From Sphingomonas sp. UBA978 (GTDB taxonomy: Bacteria; Pseudomonadota; Alphaproteobacteria; Sphingomonadales; Sphingomonadaceae): a DNA stretch of 64,000 nt. The notes under the pieces are model-generated. The model saw only the letters and a program-made list of their open reading frames with translations, was not told the DNA's origin and searched no databases. Of this stretch, positions 19,750-28,746 are shown piece after piece. The stretch covers positions 212,578-276,577 of the forward strand of contig NZ_DBBS01000021.1 in NCBI RefSeq assembly GCF_002292295.1. Reading direction: 5' to 3'. The position numbers and the translations under genes are program-made. How positions within the stretch are numbered: the stretch's first letter is position 1; the number at the start of each line of letters is the position of its first letter.

Positions 19750-19938
19750 GGTCGCGGACAGCGCATCGAAAACGCCCTTGGGCGCGCACGTGTGGGACAC
19801 TCCGTCCCGGTGCGAATTCGCGCGAAAACCGAAACGACAGTCCGGGATGGGTCCCGTCGGTGTGTTCCTGTCGCCCAGACCGGCCATCATCGTCGACCGC
19901 GACCACCAACGCAGGTGACGCCGCCCGCAAAGCTTCGT

Positions 19939-20679
19939 ATGGCGGACGCAGCCGTGTCGACCCTTCATGCCCTTGCCAACCCTGCGCGTTTCCTCAAGCT
20001 CGCCCGTCCCCTGACGCCGGCGCTGCTGGTCGGCGGCTGGCTGCTGCTTGCGATCGGCTGCTGGGCGGGACTGACGCAGACGCCGCCCGACTATCTGCAG
20101 GGCGAGAGCGTCCGCATCCTCTACATCCACGTTCCCGCCGCCTGGCTCGGCATGGGCGGGTGGAGCGGCCTCGCGATCAGCAGCATCGCCTTCCTCGTTT
20201 GGCGCCATCCGCTCAGCCATCTCGCCGCGCGCGCGATCGCGCTGCCCGGCGCGACCTTCGCCGCGGTCTGCCTCGTGACGGGGTCGATCTGGGGCCGGCC
20301 GACCTGGGGGACGTGGTGGCAATGGGACGGGCGGCTGACCTCGATGCTGCTGCTCTTCTTCGTCTATTGCGGCTATATGGCGCTCGCCCGCGCCGATGCC
20401 GATCGCGGCGGCGACGGCCGGATCCCGGCGCTCTACGGCATCGCCGGCACCGTGCTGCTGCCGATCATCCGCTATTCGGTGATCTGGTGGAACACGCTGC
20501 ATCAGGGCCCGTCGATCGGCCTGACTCGGTCGAGCATCGCCGGCAGCATCCTGTGGCCGCTGGGCTTCACCATGGCTGGCTTCACCCTGCTGTTCGCCGC
20601 CATCGTGCTGATGCGGATGCGCACCGCACTGGCGCGGGTGAAGGCCGAGGCGCGGCTGCGGCGGATGGCACGCGCATGA
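19939..20679 (+). CDS. ccmC: Heme exporter / cytochrome c maturation protein C
   Basis: The 246-residue polytopic protein has six hydrophobic segments and the tryptophan-rich WWD motif (WGRPTWGTWWQWDGRLTSMLL) flanked by the conserved histidines of YIHVPAAWLG and WWNTLHQGPS. CcmC delivers heme to CcmE in the periplasm. ATG 19939 is chosen because the CcmC N-terminus fits there; the same frame is open further upstream. The ABC subunits CcmA and CcmB do not precede it here. It overlaps ccmD by 4 nt. Confidence 0.92.
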   Translation: MADAAVSTLHALANPARFLKLARPLTPALLVGGWLLLAIGCWAGLTQTPPDYLQGESVRILYIHVPAAWLGMGGWSGLAISSIAFLVWRHPLSHLAARAIALPGATFAAVCLVTGSIWGRPTWGTWWQWDGRLTSMLLLFFVYCGYMALARADADRGGDGRIPALYGIAGTVLLPIIRYSVIWWNTLHQGPSIGLTRSSIAGSILWPLGFTMAGFTLLFAAIVLMRMRTALARVKAEARLRRMARA

Positions 20680-20780
20680 ACGCCTGGCCGTTCATCGCCG
20701 CCGCCTATGCCGTCACGATCGGCGCCGCCGCGGTGCTGACCCTCGTCAGCTATGTCGCGATGAAGCGCATCGAGAAATGA
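20676..20780 (+). CDS. ccmD: Heme exporter protein D (small membrane subunit)
   Basis: A 34-residue peptide made of one transmembrane helix (PFIAAAYAVTIGAAAVLTLVSYVAM) with a basic C-terminus KRIEK, as expected for CcmD, which holds CcmE to CcmABC. The gene has ATGA overlaps with ccmC and ccmE, which strongly supports it despite its size. Confidence 0.85.
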   Translation: MNAWPFIAAAYAVTIGAAAVLTLVSYVAMKRIEK

Positions 20781-21211
20781 AGGCCAAGCATCAACGGCTG
20801 ACGCTGGCGCTGCTCGGCGTCGCGGCGGTGGTCGCCGCGGCGCTGCTCGCCATGTCGGCGCTGAAGGATCAGGCGTCCTTCTTCTACGCGCCCGCGGACG
20901 TGCAGCGGCAGGGCCTGCCGCTGGGCCGCGCGGTGCGGCTCGGTGGCATGGTGCAGGCCGGTTCGATCCGCCGCGCGCCCGACGGCGTCACCGTCCATTT
21001 CGTCGTTGGCGACGGCATCGCGACCACCCCGGTCACCTTCGCCGGCATCACGCCCGACCTGTTCCGCGAACGCTCCGGCGTGGTCGCGGAGGGGCAGTTC
21101 AACCGTGACGGCAGCTTTACCGCGACCAACCTGCTCGCCAAGCACGACGAAAAGTACATGCCGCCCGAACTGGCCGGCAAGATGCACGAAACCAAGACGC
21201 TGGAGCCGTGA
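20777..21211 (+). CDS. ccmE: Cytochrome c maturation heme chaperone
   Basis: The 144-residue protein has an N-terminal anchor (about 8-28) and a beta-barrel periplasmic domain. It ends with the heme-attachment motif H123-DEK-Y127 (LAKHDEKYMPPEL), where the histidine binds heme covalently. It takes heme from CcmC and passes it to CcmF. It sits inside the overlapping ccm operon. Confidence 0.95.
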   Translation: MKAKHQRLTLALLGVAAVVAAALLAMSALKDQASFFYAPADVQRQGLPLGRAVRLGGMVQAGSIRRAPDGVTVHFVVGDGIATTPVTFAGITPDLFRERSGVVAEGQFNRDGSFTATNLLAKHDEKYMPPELAGKMHETKTLEP

Positions 21212-23124
21212 TCGCCGAGGCCGGCCTCGCCGCGCTGTGGTTCGCCGCCGCGCTCGCCGCGCTACAACTGGCGATGGCGGCTTTGGGCCTGTGGCGCGGG
21301 CAGGCCGAGCCGGTCGCCGCCGTCCGCCCGATCGCGATCGTCCAGGGCGGCCTCGCCGCCGTCGCGATGGCGGCGCTGATCGCGCTCTTCCTCGCCAGCG
21401 ACATGTCGGTGCGGCTGGTGGTCGAGAACAGCCACGCGGCCAAGCCGTGGCTCTACAAATTCGCCGGGGCGTGGGGCAATCACGAAGGATCGATGCTGCT
21501 GTGGGTGACGATCCTCGGCCTCGCCGGCGGAGCGGTCGCGATCCTCGAACGGCGGCTGCCCGAACGCACGCTGATCGCCACATTGGGCGCGCAGGCTGGG
21601 ATAGCGCTCGGCTTCTACGCCTTCCTCCTCTTCGCCTCCAACCCCTTCGCCCGGGTCAGCCCCGCGCCCGCCAATGGCCTCGGCCTCAATCCGCTGTTGC
21701 AGGACCCGGGTTTGGCCTTCCACCCGCCGACGCTCTACATCGGCTATGTCGGTATCTCGGTCGCCTTCTCCTTCGCGGTCGGCGCGCTGGTGACGCGCGA
21801 CGTCGGCCCCGCCTTCGCCCGTGCGATGCGGCCGTGGGTGCTGGGGGCGTGGATATTCCTGACGCTCGGCATCACCGCGGGCAGCTATTGGGCCTATTAC
21901 GAGCTTGGCTGGGGCGGCTGGTGGTTCTGGGACCCGGTCGAGAACGCCTCGCTGATGCCATGGCTGGCGGCGACCGCGCTGCTCCATTCGGTGACGGTGC
22001 TCGCCACCCGCGACGGCCTGCGCGCCTGGACGGTGATGCTGGCGGTGGTCGCCTTTTCGATGTCGATGATCGGCACCTTCCTCGTCCGCTCCGGCATCCT
22101 TACCAGCGTCCACGCCTTCGCCGTCGATCCCGAACGCGGCGCCTTCATCCTCGCGTTGCTCGCCATCTACATCGGCGGCGCGCTCGCGCTGTTCGCCGCC
22201 CGCATCGGCACCGTCCGCGCCGGCACCACCTTCTCCCTCGTCAGCCGCGAGGGCGGGCTGGTCGTCAACAATCTGCTGCTGTCGGTCATCCTCGGCATCG
22301 TCCTGATCGGCACGCTCTACCCGCTGGTCGCCGCCGGCTTCGGCGTGCAACTCTCGGTCGGCCCGCCCTTCTTCAACAAGGCGGCCGGCCCGATCGCGCT
22401 CGCGCTCGTCGTGGCGATGGCGGTCGGACCGCTGCTGCGCTGGCGACGCGACGATGCCGGCGCGCTGCTCGACCGGCTGATCTGGCCGATCGCCGCGGCC
22501 GGCTTCACCGGCGCCGCGCTGGTCGTGCTCGCGCCGCCGGGCGTGCTGCCGCTGTTCGGCCTGTCGCTCGCCGCCGGCCTCGCGGTCGCCAGCGTGTTGC
22601 CGCTGGTCGGGCGCAACCTGCGCCGCACGCCGCTGTTCACCTGGGGCATGGTCGTCGCCCATCTGGGGATCGCCGTCAGCCTCGCCGGCATGGCCTGCGA
22701 CAGCGCCTATACCAGCGAGACTTTGGTCGCCGCCGCCGTCGGCCAGCCGGTCCGCGTCGGCCCCTATGTGGTGAAACTGGACGGCATCAAGCCGGTCGTC
22801 GGACAGAATTGGTCGGCGCTCGAGGCGCGGCTCAGCGCCAGCCGCGACGGCGAGACGATGGTTCTGCGCCCGCAGTCGCGCTATTTCTCCGACCCCGTCA
22901 CCACCACCAGCGAAAGCGCGATCGCGACCGAATGGGACGGCCAGCTCTATACGGTGCTCGGGCAGGCGGACGGGCAGGGGCGCTGGCAGCTGCGCTTGTG
23001 GTGGAAGCCGTTCGTGACGCTGATCTGGTTCGGCGGCGTGTTGATAGCGCTCGGCGGGGCGCTGTCGCTGGTCGGCCGCTGGCGCCGCGAACGCCGCATC
23101 GCCGCGCGGGAGGCCTACGCATGA
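21208..23124 (+). CDS. ccmF: Cytochrome c heme lyase subunit
   Basis: The 638-residue polytopic membrane protein carries the WWD heme-handling motif (GWGGWWFWDPVENASLMPW), conserved histidines (GNHEGSMLLW, FHPPTLYIGYVG, LLHSVTVLATR) and about 13-15 hydrophobic segments. The periplasmic region SRYFSDPVTTTSESAI lies near the C-terminus. CcmF reduces and attaches heme to apocytochrome c with CcmH and CcmI. Start and stop overlap the neighbours by 4 nt. Confidence 0.95.
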   Translation: MIAEAGLAALWFAAALAALQLAMAALGLWRGQAEPVAAVRPIAIVQGGLAAVAMAALIALFLASDMSVRLVVENSHAAKPWLYKFAGAWGNHEGSMLLWVTILGLAGGAVAILERRLPERTLIATLGAQAGIALGFYAFLLFASNPFARVSPAPANGLGLNPLLQDPGLAFHPPTLYIGYVGISVAFSFAVGALVTRDVGPAFARAMRPWVLGAWIFLTLGITAGSYWAYYELGWGGWWFWDPVENASLMPWLAATALLHSVTVLATRDGLRAWTVMLAVVAFSMSMIGTFLVRSGILTSVHAFAVDPERGAFILALLAIYIGGALALFAARIGTVRAGTTFSLVSREGGLVVNNLLLSVILGIVLIGTLYPLVAAGFGVQLSVGPPFFNKAAGPIALALVVAMAVGPLLRWRRDDAGALLDRLIWPIAAAGFTGAALVVLAPPGVLPLFGLSLAAGLAVASVLPLVGRNLRRTPLFTWGMVVAHLGIAVSLAGMACDSAYTSETLVAAAVGQPVRVGPYVVKLDGIKPVVGQNWSALEARLSASRDGETMVLRPQSRYFSDPVTTTSESAIATEWDGQLYTVLGQADGQGRWQLRLWWKPFVTLIWFGGVLIALGGALSLVGRWRRERRIAAREAYA

Positions 23125-23648
23125 GGCGCTGGCTGATCTGGACGCCGCTGGTGCTCTTCGCCCTGCTTTTCGCGATCGTCGCGGGCGGCCTCTTCAAGCC
23201 CGCCGATCGCGTCGTCCGCTCGGCGCTGGTCGGCAAGCCGCTGCCCGATTTCACCCTGCCGCCGATCGCGCCGGGCAAGCCGGGCCTGTCGAGCGCCGCC
23301 TTCCGGCAGGGGCAGCCGCGCCTGCTCAACATCTTCGCCAGCTGGTGCATCCCCTGCGCCGCCGAATCGCCGCAGCTCGTCCGGCTGAAGGCGATGGGCG
23401 TGCCGATCGACGCCATCGCAATCCGCGACACCGCGCCCGCGCTGGTCGACTTCCTGCGCCGCAACGGCGATCCCTACGACCGGATCGGCGACGACCGCCA
23501 GAGCGCGGTGCAGCTCGCGCTCGGCTCGTCGGGCGTTCCCGAAAGCTTCGTGATCGACGGCCGCGGTCGCATCGTCCTCCAGCATGTCGGCGATATCCGC
23601 GCCGACGATGTCGCAACGATCGCCGCCGCGATCCGGGACGCGAAATGA
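23121..23648 (+). CDS. ccmG: Periplasmic thiol:disulfide oxidoreductase DsbE/CcmG
   Basis: The 175-residue protein has an N-terminal membrane anchor (about 5-25) and a thioredoxin fold with active site W75-C-I-P-C79. The acidic and SSGVPESFVID segments (cis-Pro loop) are typical of CcmG. It keeps the apocytochrome CxxCH cysteines reduced for heme ligation. The ATG at 23121 overlaps the ccmF stop; the frame is open upstream but not coding. Confidence 0.93.
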   Translation: MRRWLIWTPLVLFALLFAIVAGGLFKPADRVVRSALVGKPLPDFTLPPIAPGKPGLSSAAFRQGQPRLLNIFASWCIPCAAESPQLVRLKAMGVPIDAIAIRDTAPALVDFLRRNGDPYDRIGDDRQSAVQLALGSSGVPESFVIDGRGRIVLQHVGDIRADDVATIAAAIRDAK

Positions 23649-24052
23649 GGCGGCTGTTGCTCCTGCTCGCGCTCGCTGTGGCGGCACCCGTATCCGCCGA
23701 TCCGTCGACCCCGCCCGCGGCGCTCGCCTATACGCAATTGCGCGACCCGGCGCAGGAAGCACAGGCGCGCGACCTCATGGCGACCCTGCGCTGCGTCGTC
23801 TGCCAGGGCCAGTCGATCGCCGACAGCGACGCCAGCATGGCCGGCGACATGCGCGCGCTGGTGCGCAGTCGCATCGCCGCCGGCGAGACGCCCGAGGCGA
23901 TCCGCGCGTGGCTGGTCGAACGCTATGGCGATTACGTCACCTATGACCCGCCGTTCGGCGCGGCGACATGGCCGCTGTGGCTGGCTCCGGTCGCGCTGCT
24001 GGTGATCGGCGCGCTGATCGCCCGGTCGAGTTTCCGGCGGACGCGGCGCTGA
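23645..24052 (+). CDS. ccmH: Cytochrome c maturation protein H (CxxC subunit)
   Basis: The 135-residue protein has a signal peptide (about 1-18), the LRCVVCQGQSIADSDA motif with C50 and C53, a three-helix domain (MRALVRSRIAAGETPEAIRAWLVERYGDYVTYDPP) and one C-terminal transmembrane helix. This is the short CcmH/CcmL form that handles thiol exchange with apocytochrome and CcmG. Confidence 0.93.
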   Translation: MRRLLLLLALAVAAPVSADPSTPPAALAYTQLRDPAQEAQARDLMATLRCVVCQGQSIADSDASMAGDMRALVRSRIAAGETPEAIRAWLVERYGDYVTYDPPFGAATWPLWLAPVALLVIGALIARSSFRRTRR

Positions 24053-24678
24053 TGGGCTGGGTGATGCTCGTCCTGATCGCACTCGCCGCCGCCGCGGCGC
24101 TGGTGCTGCTGCGCGTCAACCGGCTGTTGTGGTCGATGGTCGGGTCGGCGCTGATGCTCGGCGCGGCGGGCTATGCGTGGCAGGGTTCGCCGTCGCTGCC
24201 GGCGAGCGATGCCCGAGCCGATGCGCAGCGCCTCGCCGACGATCCCTCGCTGATCGATCTGCGCGAACGGATGCTCGGCCGCTTCACCGCCGATTCGGCC
24301 TATCTCACCGCCTCCGACGCGATGGCGCGCGCGGGCGACCGGCGTTCCGCGGTCCGCGCGATCCTTGGCGGGCTGAACCGCTATCCGCGCAGCGTCATGC
24401 TCTGGACCGGGCTCGGGACGACGCTGGCCGCGCATGACGGCAACGTCCTGTCGCCGCCGGCGCAATTCGCCTTCGATCAGGCGATCCGCGTCGCGCCGCT
24501 GCATCCAGCGCCGCATTTCTTTCTGGGTCTCGCCCATATCCGCGCCAACGACTATCGCGCCGCGCGTGGTCAATGGGCCAAGGCGCTTACGCTGTCGCCC
24601 GAAGGCGCGTCGTACCGCCGCGACATCGCGCTGCGCCTGCAACTGCTCGACCGCCTGCTTGCCGAGCAGGGCGGGTAA
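24052..24678 (+). CDS. ccmI: CcmI-like TPR protein of cytochrome c maturation
   Basis: The 208-residue protein has two N-terminal hydrophobic segments (about 2-20 and 25-42) and a periplasmic TPR-like part (about 85-205: AYLTASDAMARAGDRRSAVRAILGGLNRYP, ALTLSPEGASYRRD). Position and topology fit CcmI/CycH, which binds apocytochrome C-termini, but it is shorter than enterobacterial forms. The ATG at 24052 overlaps the ccmH stop by one base. Confidence 0.8.
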   Translation: MGWVMLVLIALAAAAALVLLRVNRLLWSMVGSALMLGAAGYAWQGSPSLPASDARADAQRLADDPSLIDLRERMLGRFTADSAYLTASDAMARAGDRRSAVRAILGGLNRYPRSVMLWTGLGTTLAAHDGNVLSPPAQFAFDQAIRVAPLHPAPHFFLGLAHIRANDYRAARGQWAKALTLSPEGASYRRDIALRLQLLDRLLAEQGG

Positions 24679-24698
24679 GGCGACGGATCGGCTTCTGT

Positions 24699-24740
24699 AA
24701 AACGTCCCGCCCTCACCGCATCGGCGGCAGGGGCGGGACG
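24699..24740 (-). terminator. Terminator behind the small gene of the ald operon
   Basis: Inverted repeat CGTCCCGCCC (24703-24712) and GGGCGGGACG (24731-24740). Read on the minus strand the stem is followed by TTTT. It may also slow plus-strand transcription leaving the ccm operon. Confidence 0.75.
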
Positions 24741-24745
24741 CCGGA

Positions 24746-24964
24746 TCACTGACCGCGACCGGTCTTGTCCTGCAGGGCATCGATCCGCTTCGACGCATCC
24801 GCCTTGGTCAGCGTGTCGTCGAACGTCTCGCCGGCTTCCTCGCTCAGGGTCTTGAGATAGCTCGCCTGCGCGCCGGTCATCGCCTCGTCGCCGGTGGTCC
24901 AGTCGTCCGGGTCCTTCTCGGCGTTCGAAGTCGGGTGCGTTTTGGGGTTCTCGGGTTCGGACAT
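24746..24964 (-). CDS. Small acidic protein, DUF3072-like
   Basis: From ATG 24964 it has 72 residues: an acidic, polar N-terminus (MSEPENPKTHPTSNAEKDPDDWTTGDEAMTGAQASYLKTLSEEAGE) and a helical C-terminus (LTKADASKRIDALQDKTGRGQ). The TGAQASYLKTLSEEAGE and KADASKRIDALQ pattern resembles the DUF3072 family; function unknown. Ribosome site AAGGAAGG lies 8 bases upstream. An in-frame ATG at 25000, also preceded by AAGGA and only 8 bases past the ald stop, would give 84 residues. A 15-bp hairpin lies between the two starts. It is probably cotranscribed with ald. Confidence 0.78.
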   Translation of the reverse strand: MSEPENPKTHPTSNAEKDPDDWTTGDEAMTGAQASYLKTLSEEAGETFDDTLTKADASKRIDALQDKTGRGQ

Positions 24965-25000
24965 GGTTGAAGCCTTCCTTGGTTCGAAGGCTTCAACCAT
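24963..25000 (-). promoter_or_regulatory. 15-bp perfect hairpin spanning the start of the DUF3072-like gene
   Basis: ATGGTTGAAGCCTTC (24963-24977) and its perfect complement (24986-25000) enclose an 8-base loop. In the minus-strand transcript the 3' arm contains part of the Shine-Dalgarno sequence and the first two bases of the start codon at 24964, while an alternative in-frame ATG opens the 5' arm. No T run follows, so this looks more like translational control or a processing site than a terminator. Confidence 0.6.
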
Positions 25001-25008
25001 CGTGTTCC

Positions 25009-26115
25009 TTATCCGTTCCACGCCTCGTACGGCAGCGACAGGTCGTCGGCGACCGCCTTGAACGCGATCTTGCCCTTGTAGACGTTCAGGCCGTTGGCGA
25101 GGTGCGGGTCGGCCTTCATCGCCGCCTCGGCCCCCAGATTGGCGAGCTTCAGCGCGAACGGCAGCGTCGCGTTGTTGAGCGCAAAGGCGGAGGTGCGCGC
25201 GACCGCGCCGGGCATGTTGGCGACGCAATAATGGATCACGCCGTCGACCTCGAACACCGGGTCCTCGTGCGTCGTCGCATGGCTCGTCTCGAAACAGCCG
25301 CCCTGGTCGATCGCGATATCGACCAGCACCGCGCCGCGCTTCATCGTCCGGACCATCTCGCGCGTCACCAGCTTGGGCGCCGCGGCACCCGGCACCAGCA
25401 CCGCGCCGATCACCAGATGCGCATTCTTCACCGCCGCCGCGATCGCCGCCTTGCTGGCATAGGCCGTCTTGATCTGGCTGCTGAAGAACATGTCGAGTTC
25501 GGCGAGGCGATCGTTCGAGATGTCGTAGATCGTCACGTCGGCGCGCATGCCGACCGCCATCTGTGCCGCATTGACGCCCGAGACGCCGCCGCCGAGGATC
25601 GCGACCTTCGCCGGCGCCACGCCCGGCACGCCGCCGAGCAGCACGCCGCGGCCGCCCTGTTCCTTTTCGAGGTAATGCGCGCCGACCTGCACCGACATGC
25701 GGCCCGCGACCTCGCTCATCGGCTTGAGCAACGGCAGGCCGCCGCGCGCCGCGGTGACCGTCTCATAGGCGATGCACGTCGCGCCCGACTTCATCAGCCC
25801 CTCCGCCTGCGGCTTGTCCGCGGCCAGATGGAGGTAGGTGAACAGCACGTGCCGCGGTTCGAGCAGCGTGATTTCGCTCGGCTGCGGTTCCTTGACCTTC
25901 ACGATCATGTCGGCGGCGGCGAACACCGCGGCGGGATCGGGCAGGATCGTCGCGCCTGCGTCGATATAATCCTGGTCCTCGAAATCGATGCCGCTGCCGG
26001 CCTTCGTCTCGACGACGACCTCGTGGCCCGCCGCGACCAGCTCCGCCACCGACGGCGGCGTCAGACCGACACGATATTCGTGGTTCTTGATTTCCTTGGG
26101 AACGCCGATGCGCAT
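25009..26115 (-). CDS. ald: Alanine dehydrogenase
   Basis: The 368-residue protein begins MRIGVPKEIKNHEYRVGLTP and keeps the alanine dehydrogenase active-site residues R15, K75 and H96. The NAD Rossmann motif VAILGGGVSGVNAAQMAVGM and the C-terminal DIAIDQGGCFETSHATTHEDPVF and CVANMPGAVARTSAFALNN segments are diagnostic. It interconverts L-alanine and pyruvate plus ammonia with NAD. The divergent Lrp-type gene 124 bases away is a likely regulator, as is common for ald. Confidence 0.97.
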   Translation of the reverse strand: MRIGVPKEIKNHEYRVGLTPPSVAELVAAGHEVVVETKAGSGIDFEDQDYIDAGATILPDPAAVFAAADMIVKVKEPQPSEITLLEPRHVLFTYLHLAADKPQAEGLMKSGATCIAYETVTAARGGLPLLKPMSEVAGRMSVQVGAHYLEKEQGGRGVLLGGVPGVAPAKVAILGGGVSGVNAAQMAVGMRADVTIYDISNDRLAELDMFFSSQIKTAYASKAAIAAAVKNAHLVIGAVLVPGAAAPKLVTREMVRTMKRGAVLVDIAIDQGGCFETSHATTHEDPVFEVDGVIHYCVANMPGAVARTSAFALNNATLPFALKLANLGAEAAMKADPHLANGLNVYKGKIAFKAVADDLSLPYEAWNG

Positions 26116-26238
26116 GATTATCTCCTCTTCCGCTGCGGGTCATACAGCGTGTCGCGCGGGAGAAGGTCGCAATGTGATCCAGCCGGCGACGTACCGACAG
26201 GATATCCTCGCGTCGTATATGCGTGTAGCGCGAAATCC

Positions 26239-26682
26239 ATGCTCGACGCCCTCGACAACCGGATTCTCGCCCAGCTGCTCGCCAATTCCGACCTCACCAG
26301 TGCCGAACTGGGCGAGGCGGTCGGCCTGTCGCCCAGCGCGGCGCACCGCCGCGTCGGGTCGCTGAAGGAGCGCGGCTATATCGCCGGTTTCCGCGCGGTG
26401 CTGACCAAGGCGGCGCGCGGCAATCCCAGCGTCGTCCTCGTCAACGTCACCCTGCGCGACCAGCGCGAGGAGACGATGGCCGCGTTCGAGCGCGAGATCG
26501 CCGAGATTCCCGAAATCCGCGACTGTTTCCTGATGAGCGGCGAGGCGGACTATATGCTGCATGTCGAGGTGCGCCGCGACGACACCTTCGAACGCATCCA
26601 CCGCGAAACGCTCGCGCGCCTGCCCGGCGTCACCCGGCTCGCCTCGCATTTCGTGATTCGCGAGGTGTTTAGGCGTCCCTGA
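26239..26682 (+). CDS. Lrp/AsnC-family transcriptional regulator
   Basis: The 147-residue protein has an N-terminal winged HTH (LDNRILAQLLANSDLTSAELGEAVGLSPSAAHRRVGSLKERGYIAGFRAVL) and a C-terminal RAM ligand domain (VLVNVTLRDQREETMAAFEREIAEIPEIRDCFLMSGEADYMLHVEV). It is divergent from ald, so alanine-responsive control of ald is a reasonable inference, but no operator was identified in the 123-base gap. ATG 26239 has no clear Shine-Dalgarno sequence. Confidence 0.92.
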   Translation: MLDALDNRILAQLLANSDLTSAELGEAVGLSPSAAHRRVGSLKERGYIAGFRAVLTKAARGNPSVVLVNVTLRDQREETMAAFEREIAEIPEIRDCFLMSGEADYMLHVEVRRDDTFERIHRETLARLPGVTRLASHFVIREVFRRP

Positions 26683-26826
26683 CCGGCACGGAACGGCCGC
26701 GCGATCGATGCGGATCAATGGCGTCGGCGTTGCTCCGGTCGTTCAGCCCATGCTAAGGCCCGCGGTTATGGAACAGGTTGGGAACAGCGCCGGTCTTCGC
26801 ATCATGTCGGATCGGCCGGGCCGCTC

Positions 26827-28746
26827 GTGAGCGCTCCCGTACCGGCCGCGCTCCCCGCCGTGCGCAGCGAAGAGGGGGATCACGGCCACCACGACGGCAT
26901 GATCAAGCTGGCGGTCGGTGCGATCGGCATCGTCTTCGGCGACATCGGCACCAGCCCGCTCTACGCGTTTCGCGAAACCTTCGCCGGGCATCACCAGCTC
27001 GCGCTCGACCCGCTGCACATCATGGGCGTGCTCAGCCTGATGTTCTGGTCGATGATGATCGTCGTGACGATCAAATACGTCGCGATCATCATGCGCGCCG
27101 ACAACAAGGGCGAGGGGGGCAGCCTCGCCCTGCTCGCGCTCGTCTCCGGCCGCACCAAGAGCAAGCGCTGGTCGACCGGGATCATCCTGCTCGGTGTCTT
27201 CGCGACCTCGCTCTTCTACGGCGATTCGATGATTACCCCCGCGGTTACCGTGCTCAGCGCGGTCGAGGGGCTCGCCGTCGCCGCGCCCGCCTTCGCCGGG
27301 TTGGTCCTGCCGATCGTCATCGCGATCCTGATCGCCCTGTTCTGGGTGCAGAAGAGCGGCACGGCACGGATCGGGCTGGTGTTCGGGCCGATCATGCTGG
27401 TCTATTTCAGCGTGATCGCCGTGCTCGGCCTCATCAGCGTGGTGCAGACCCCGGAGGTGCTCTGGGCCTTCTCGCCCCACCATGCGGTCGAATTCTTCCT
27501 GCTCGATCCGGTCCGCGCCTTTCTGGCACTGGGGTCGGTCGTGCTCGCGGTGACCGGGGCGGAGGCGCTCTATGCCGACATGGGGCATTTCGGCCGCAAG
27601 CCGATCGGCCTGTCGTGGCTGGTGTTCGTCCTCCCGGCGCTGATGTGCAACTATCTGGGGCAGGGCGCCCTGTTGTTCCGCGAGGGGCAGGAAGCGCTGC
27701 GCAGTCCGTTCTACATGCTCGCGCCCGACAGCCTGCAGCTGCCGCTGGTGATCCTCGCGACGATGGCGGCGATCATCGCCAGCCAGGCGGTGATTTCCGG
27801 CGCCTTCTCGGTGACGCAGCAGGCGATCCAGCTCGGCTTCATGCCGCGGCTGCGTATCGAGCATACCAGCGCCGCCACCGCCGGGCAGATCTACATCCCG
27901 CTCATCAACTGGATGCTGATGGTGATGGTGATCCTGCTGGTGCTGTTCTTCCGCACCTCGTCCAACCTCACCTCGGCATACGGCATCGCCGTGACCGGCG
28001 CGATGTTCATCGATTCGTGCCTGCTCGGGGTCGCGCTGACCCGGCTGTGGAACTGGCCGCTCTACGCCGCCGCGCCGCTGCTGGCGTTGTTCTTCCTCGT
28101 CGACGGCGCCTATTTCTCGGCGAACCTCACCAAGGTGCCGGACGGCGGCTGGTTCCCGCTGATGGTCGGCTTCATCATCTTCACCTTCCTGACGACCTGG
28201 TCGAAGGGGCGGCAGCTGATGATGGACCGGCTGCGCGAGGCGGCGATGCCGATCAAGGTGTTCATCACGTCTGCCGCCAATTCCGCCAGCCGCGTGCCGG
28301 GCACGGCGGTGTTCATGACCTCGACCGCCGATGGCGTGCCGCACGCGCTGCTCCACAACCTCAAGCACAACAAGGTGCTGCACGAGCGCGTCATCCTGCT
28401 GACGGTGAAGATCGTCGCCCAGCCCTATTGGCCCGAGGCGGAGCGGGCGACGAACGATGCGATGGGCGAGGGCTTCTACCGCCTCGTCCTGCGCTACGGC
28501 TTCATGGAGGAGGTCGACGTGCCCGCCGCCTTGAAGCGCGTCCACGAATGCGGCGCCGACTTCAAGATGATGGACACCAGCTTCTTCCTGTCGCGGCAGA
28601 CGCTGCTGCCGTCGGAACGGCCCGGCATGATGCTGTGGCGCGAGAAGCTGTTCGCCTGGATGCTGCGCAACGCCGAAAGCGCGATGGAATTCTTTCGCCT
28701 GCCCACCAACCGCGTGGTCGAGCTCGGCAGCCAGGTCGAGATTTGA
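26827..28746 (+). CDS. kup: Low-affinity potassium transporter (KUP family)
   Basis: The 639-residue protein has about 12 transmembrane segments and the Kup signature at the first helix ([23 protein letters not shown]), then [34 protein letters not shown] and [21 protein letters not shown] cytoplasmic C-terminal domain of about 150 residues ends [10 protein letters not shown]. It imports K+ with protons. The GTG at 26827 is the best start; the His/Glu-rich first 24 residues precede the conserved part. It overlaps the next gene. Confidence 0.95.
   Translation: MSAPVPAALPAVRSEEGDHGHHDGMIKLAVGAIGIVFGDIGTSPLYAFRETFAGHHQLALDPLHIMGVLSLMFWSMMIVVTIKYVAIIMRADNKGEGGSLALLALVSGRTKSKRWSTGIILLGVFATSLFYGDSMITPAVTVLSAVEGLAVAAPAFAGLVLPIVIAILIALFWVQKSGTARIGLVFGPIMLVYFSVIAVLGLISVVQTPEVLWAFSPHHAVEFFLLDPVRAFLALGSVVLAVTGAEALYADMGHFGRKPIGLSWLVFVLPALMCNYLGQGALLFREGQEALRSPFYMLAPDSLQLPLVILATMAAIIASQAVISGAFSVTQQAIQLGFMPRLRIEHTSAATAGQIYIPLINWMLMVMVILLVLFFRTSSNLTSAYGIAVTGAMFIDSCLLGVALTRLWNWPLYAAAPLLALFFLVDGAYFSANLTKVPDGGWFPLMVGFIIFTFLTTWSKGRQLMMDRLREAAMPIKVFITSAANSASRVPGTAVFMTSTADGVPHALLHNLKHNKVLHERVILLTVKIVAQPYWPEAERATNDAMGEGFYRLVLRYGFMEEVDVPAALKRVHECGADFKMMDTSFFLSRQTLLPSERPGMMLWREKLFAWMLRNAESAMEFFRLPTNRVVELGSQVEI

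Noticed and set aside
24967..26238. Long plus-strand extension of the Lrp-type regulator across ald
   Set aside because: It is the antisense of ald. The HTH domain begins directly at ATG 26239.
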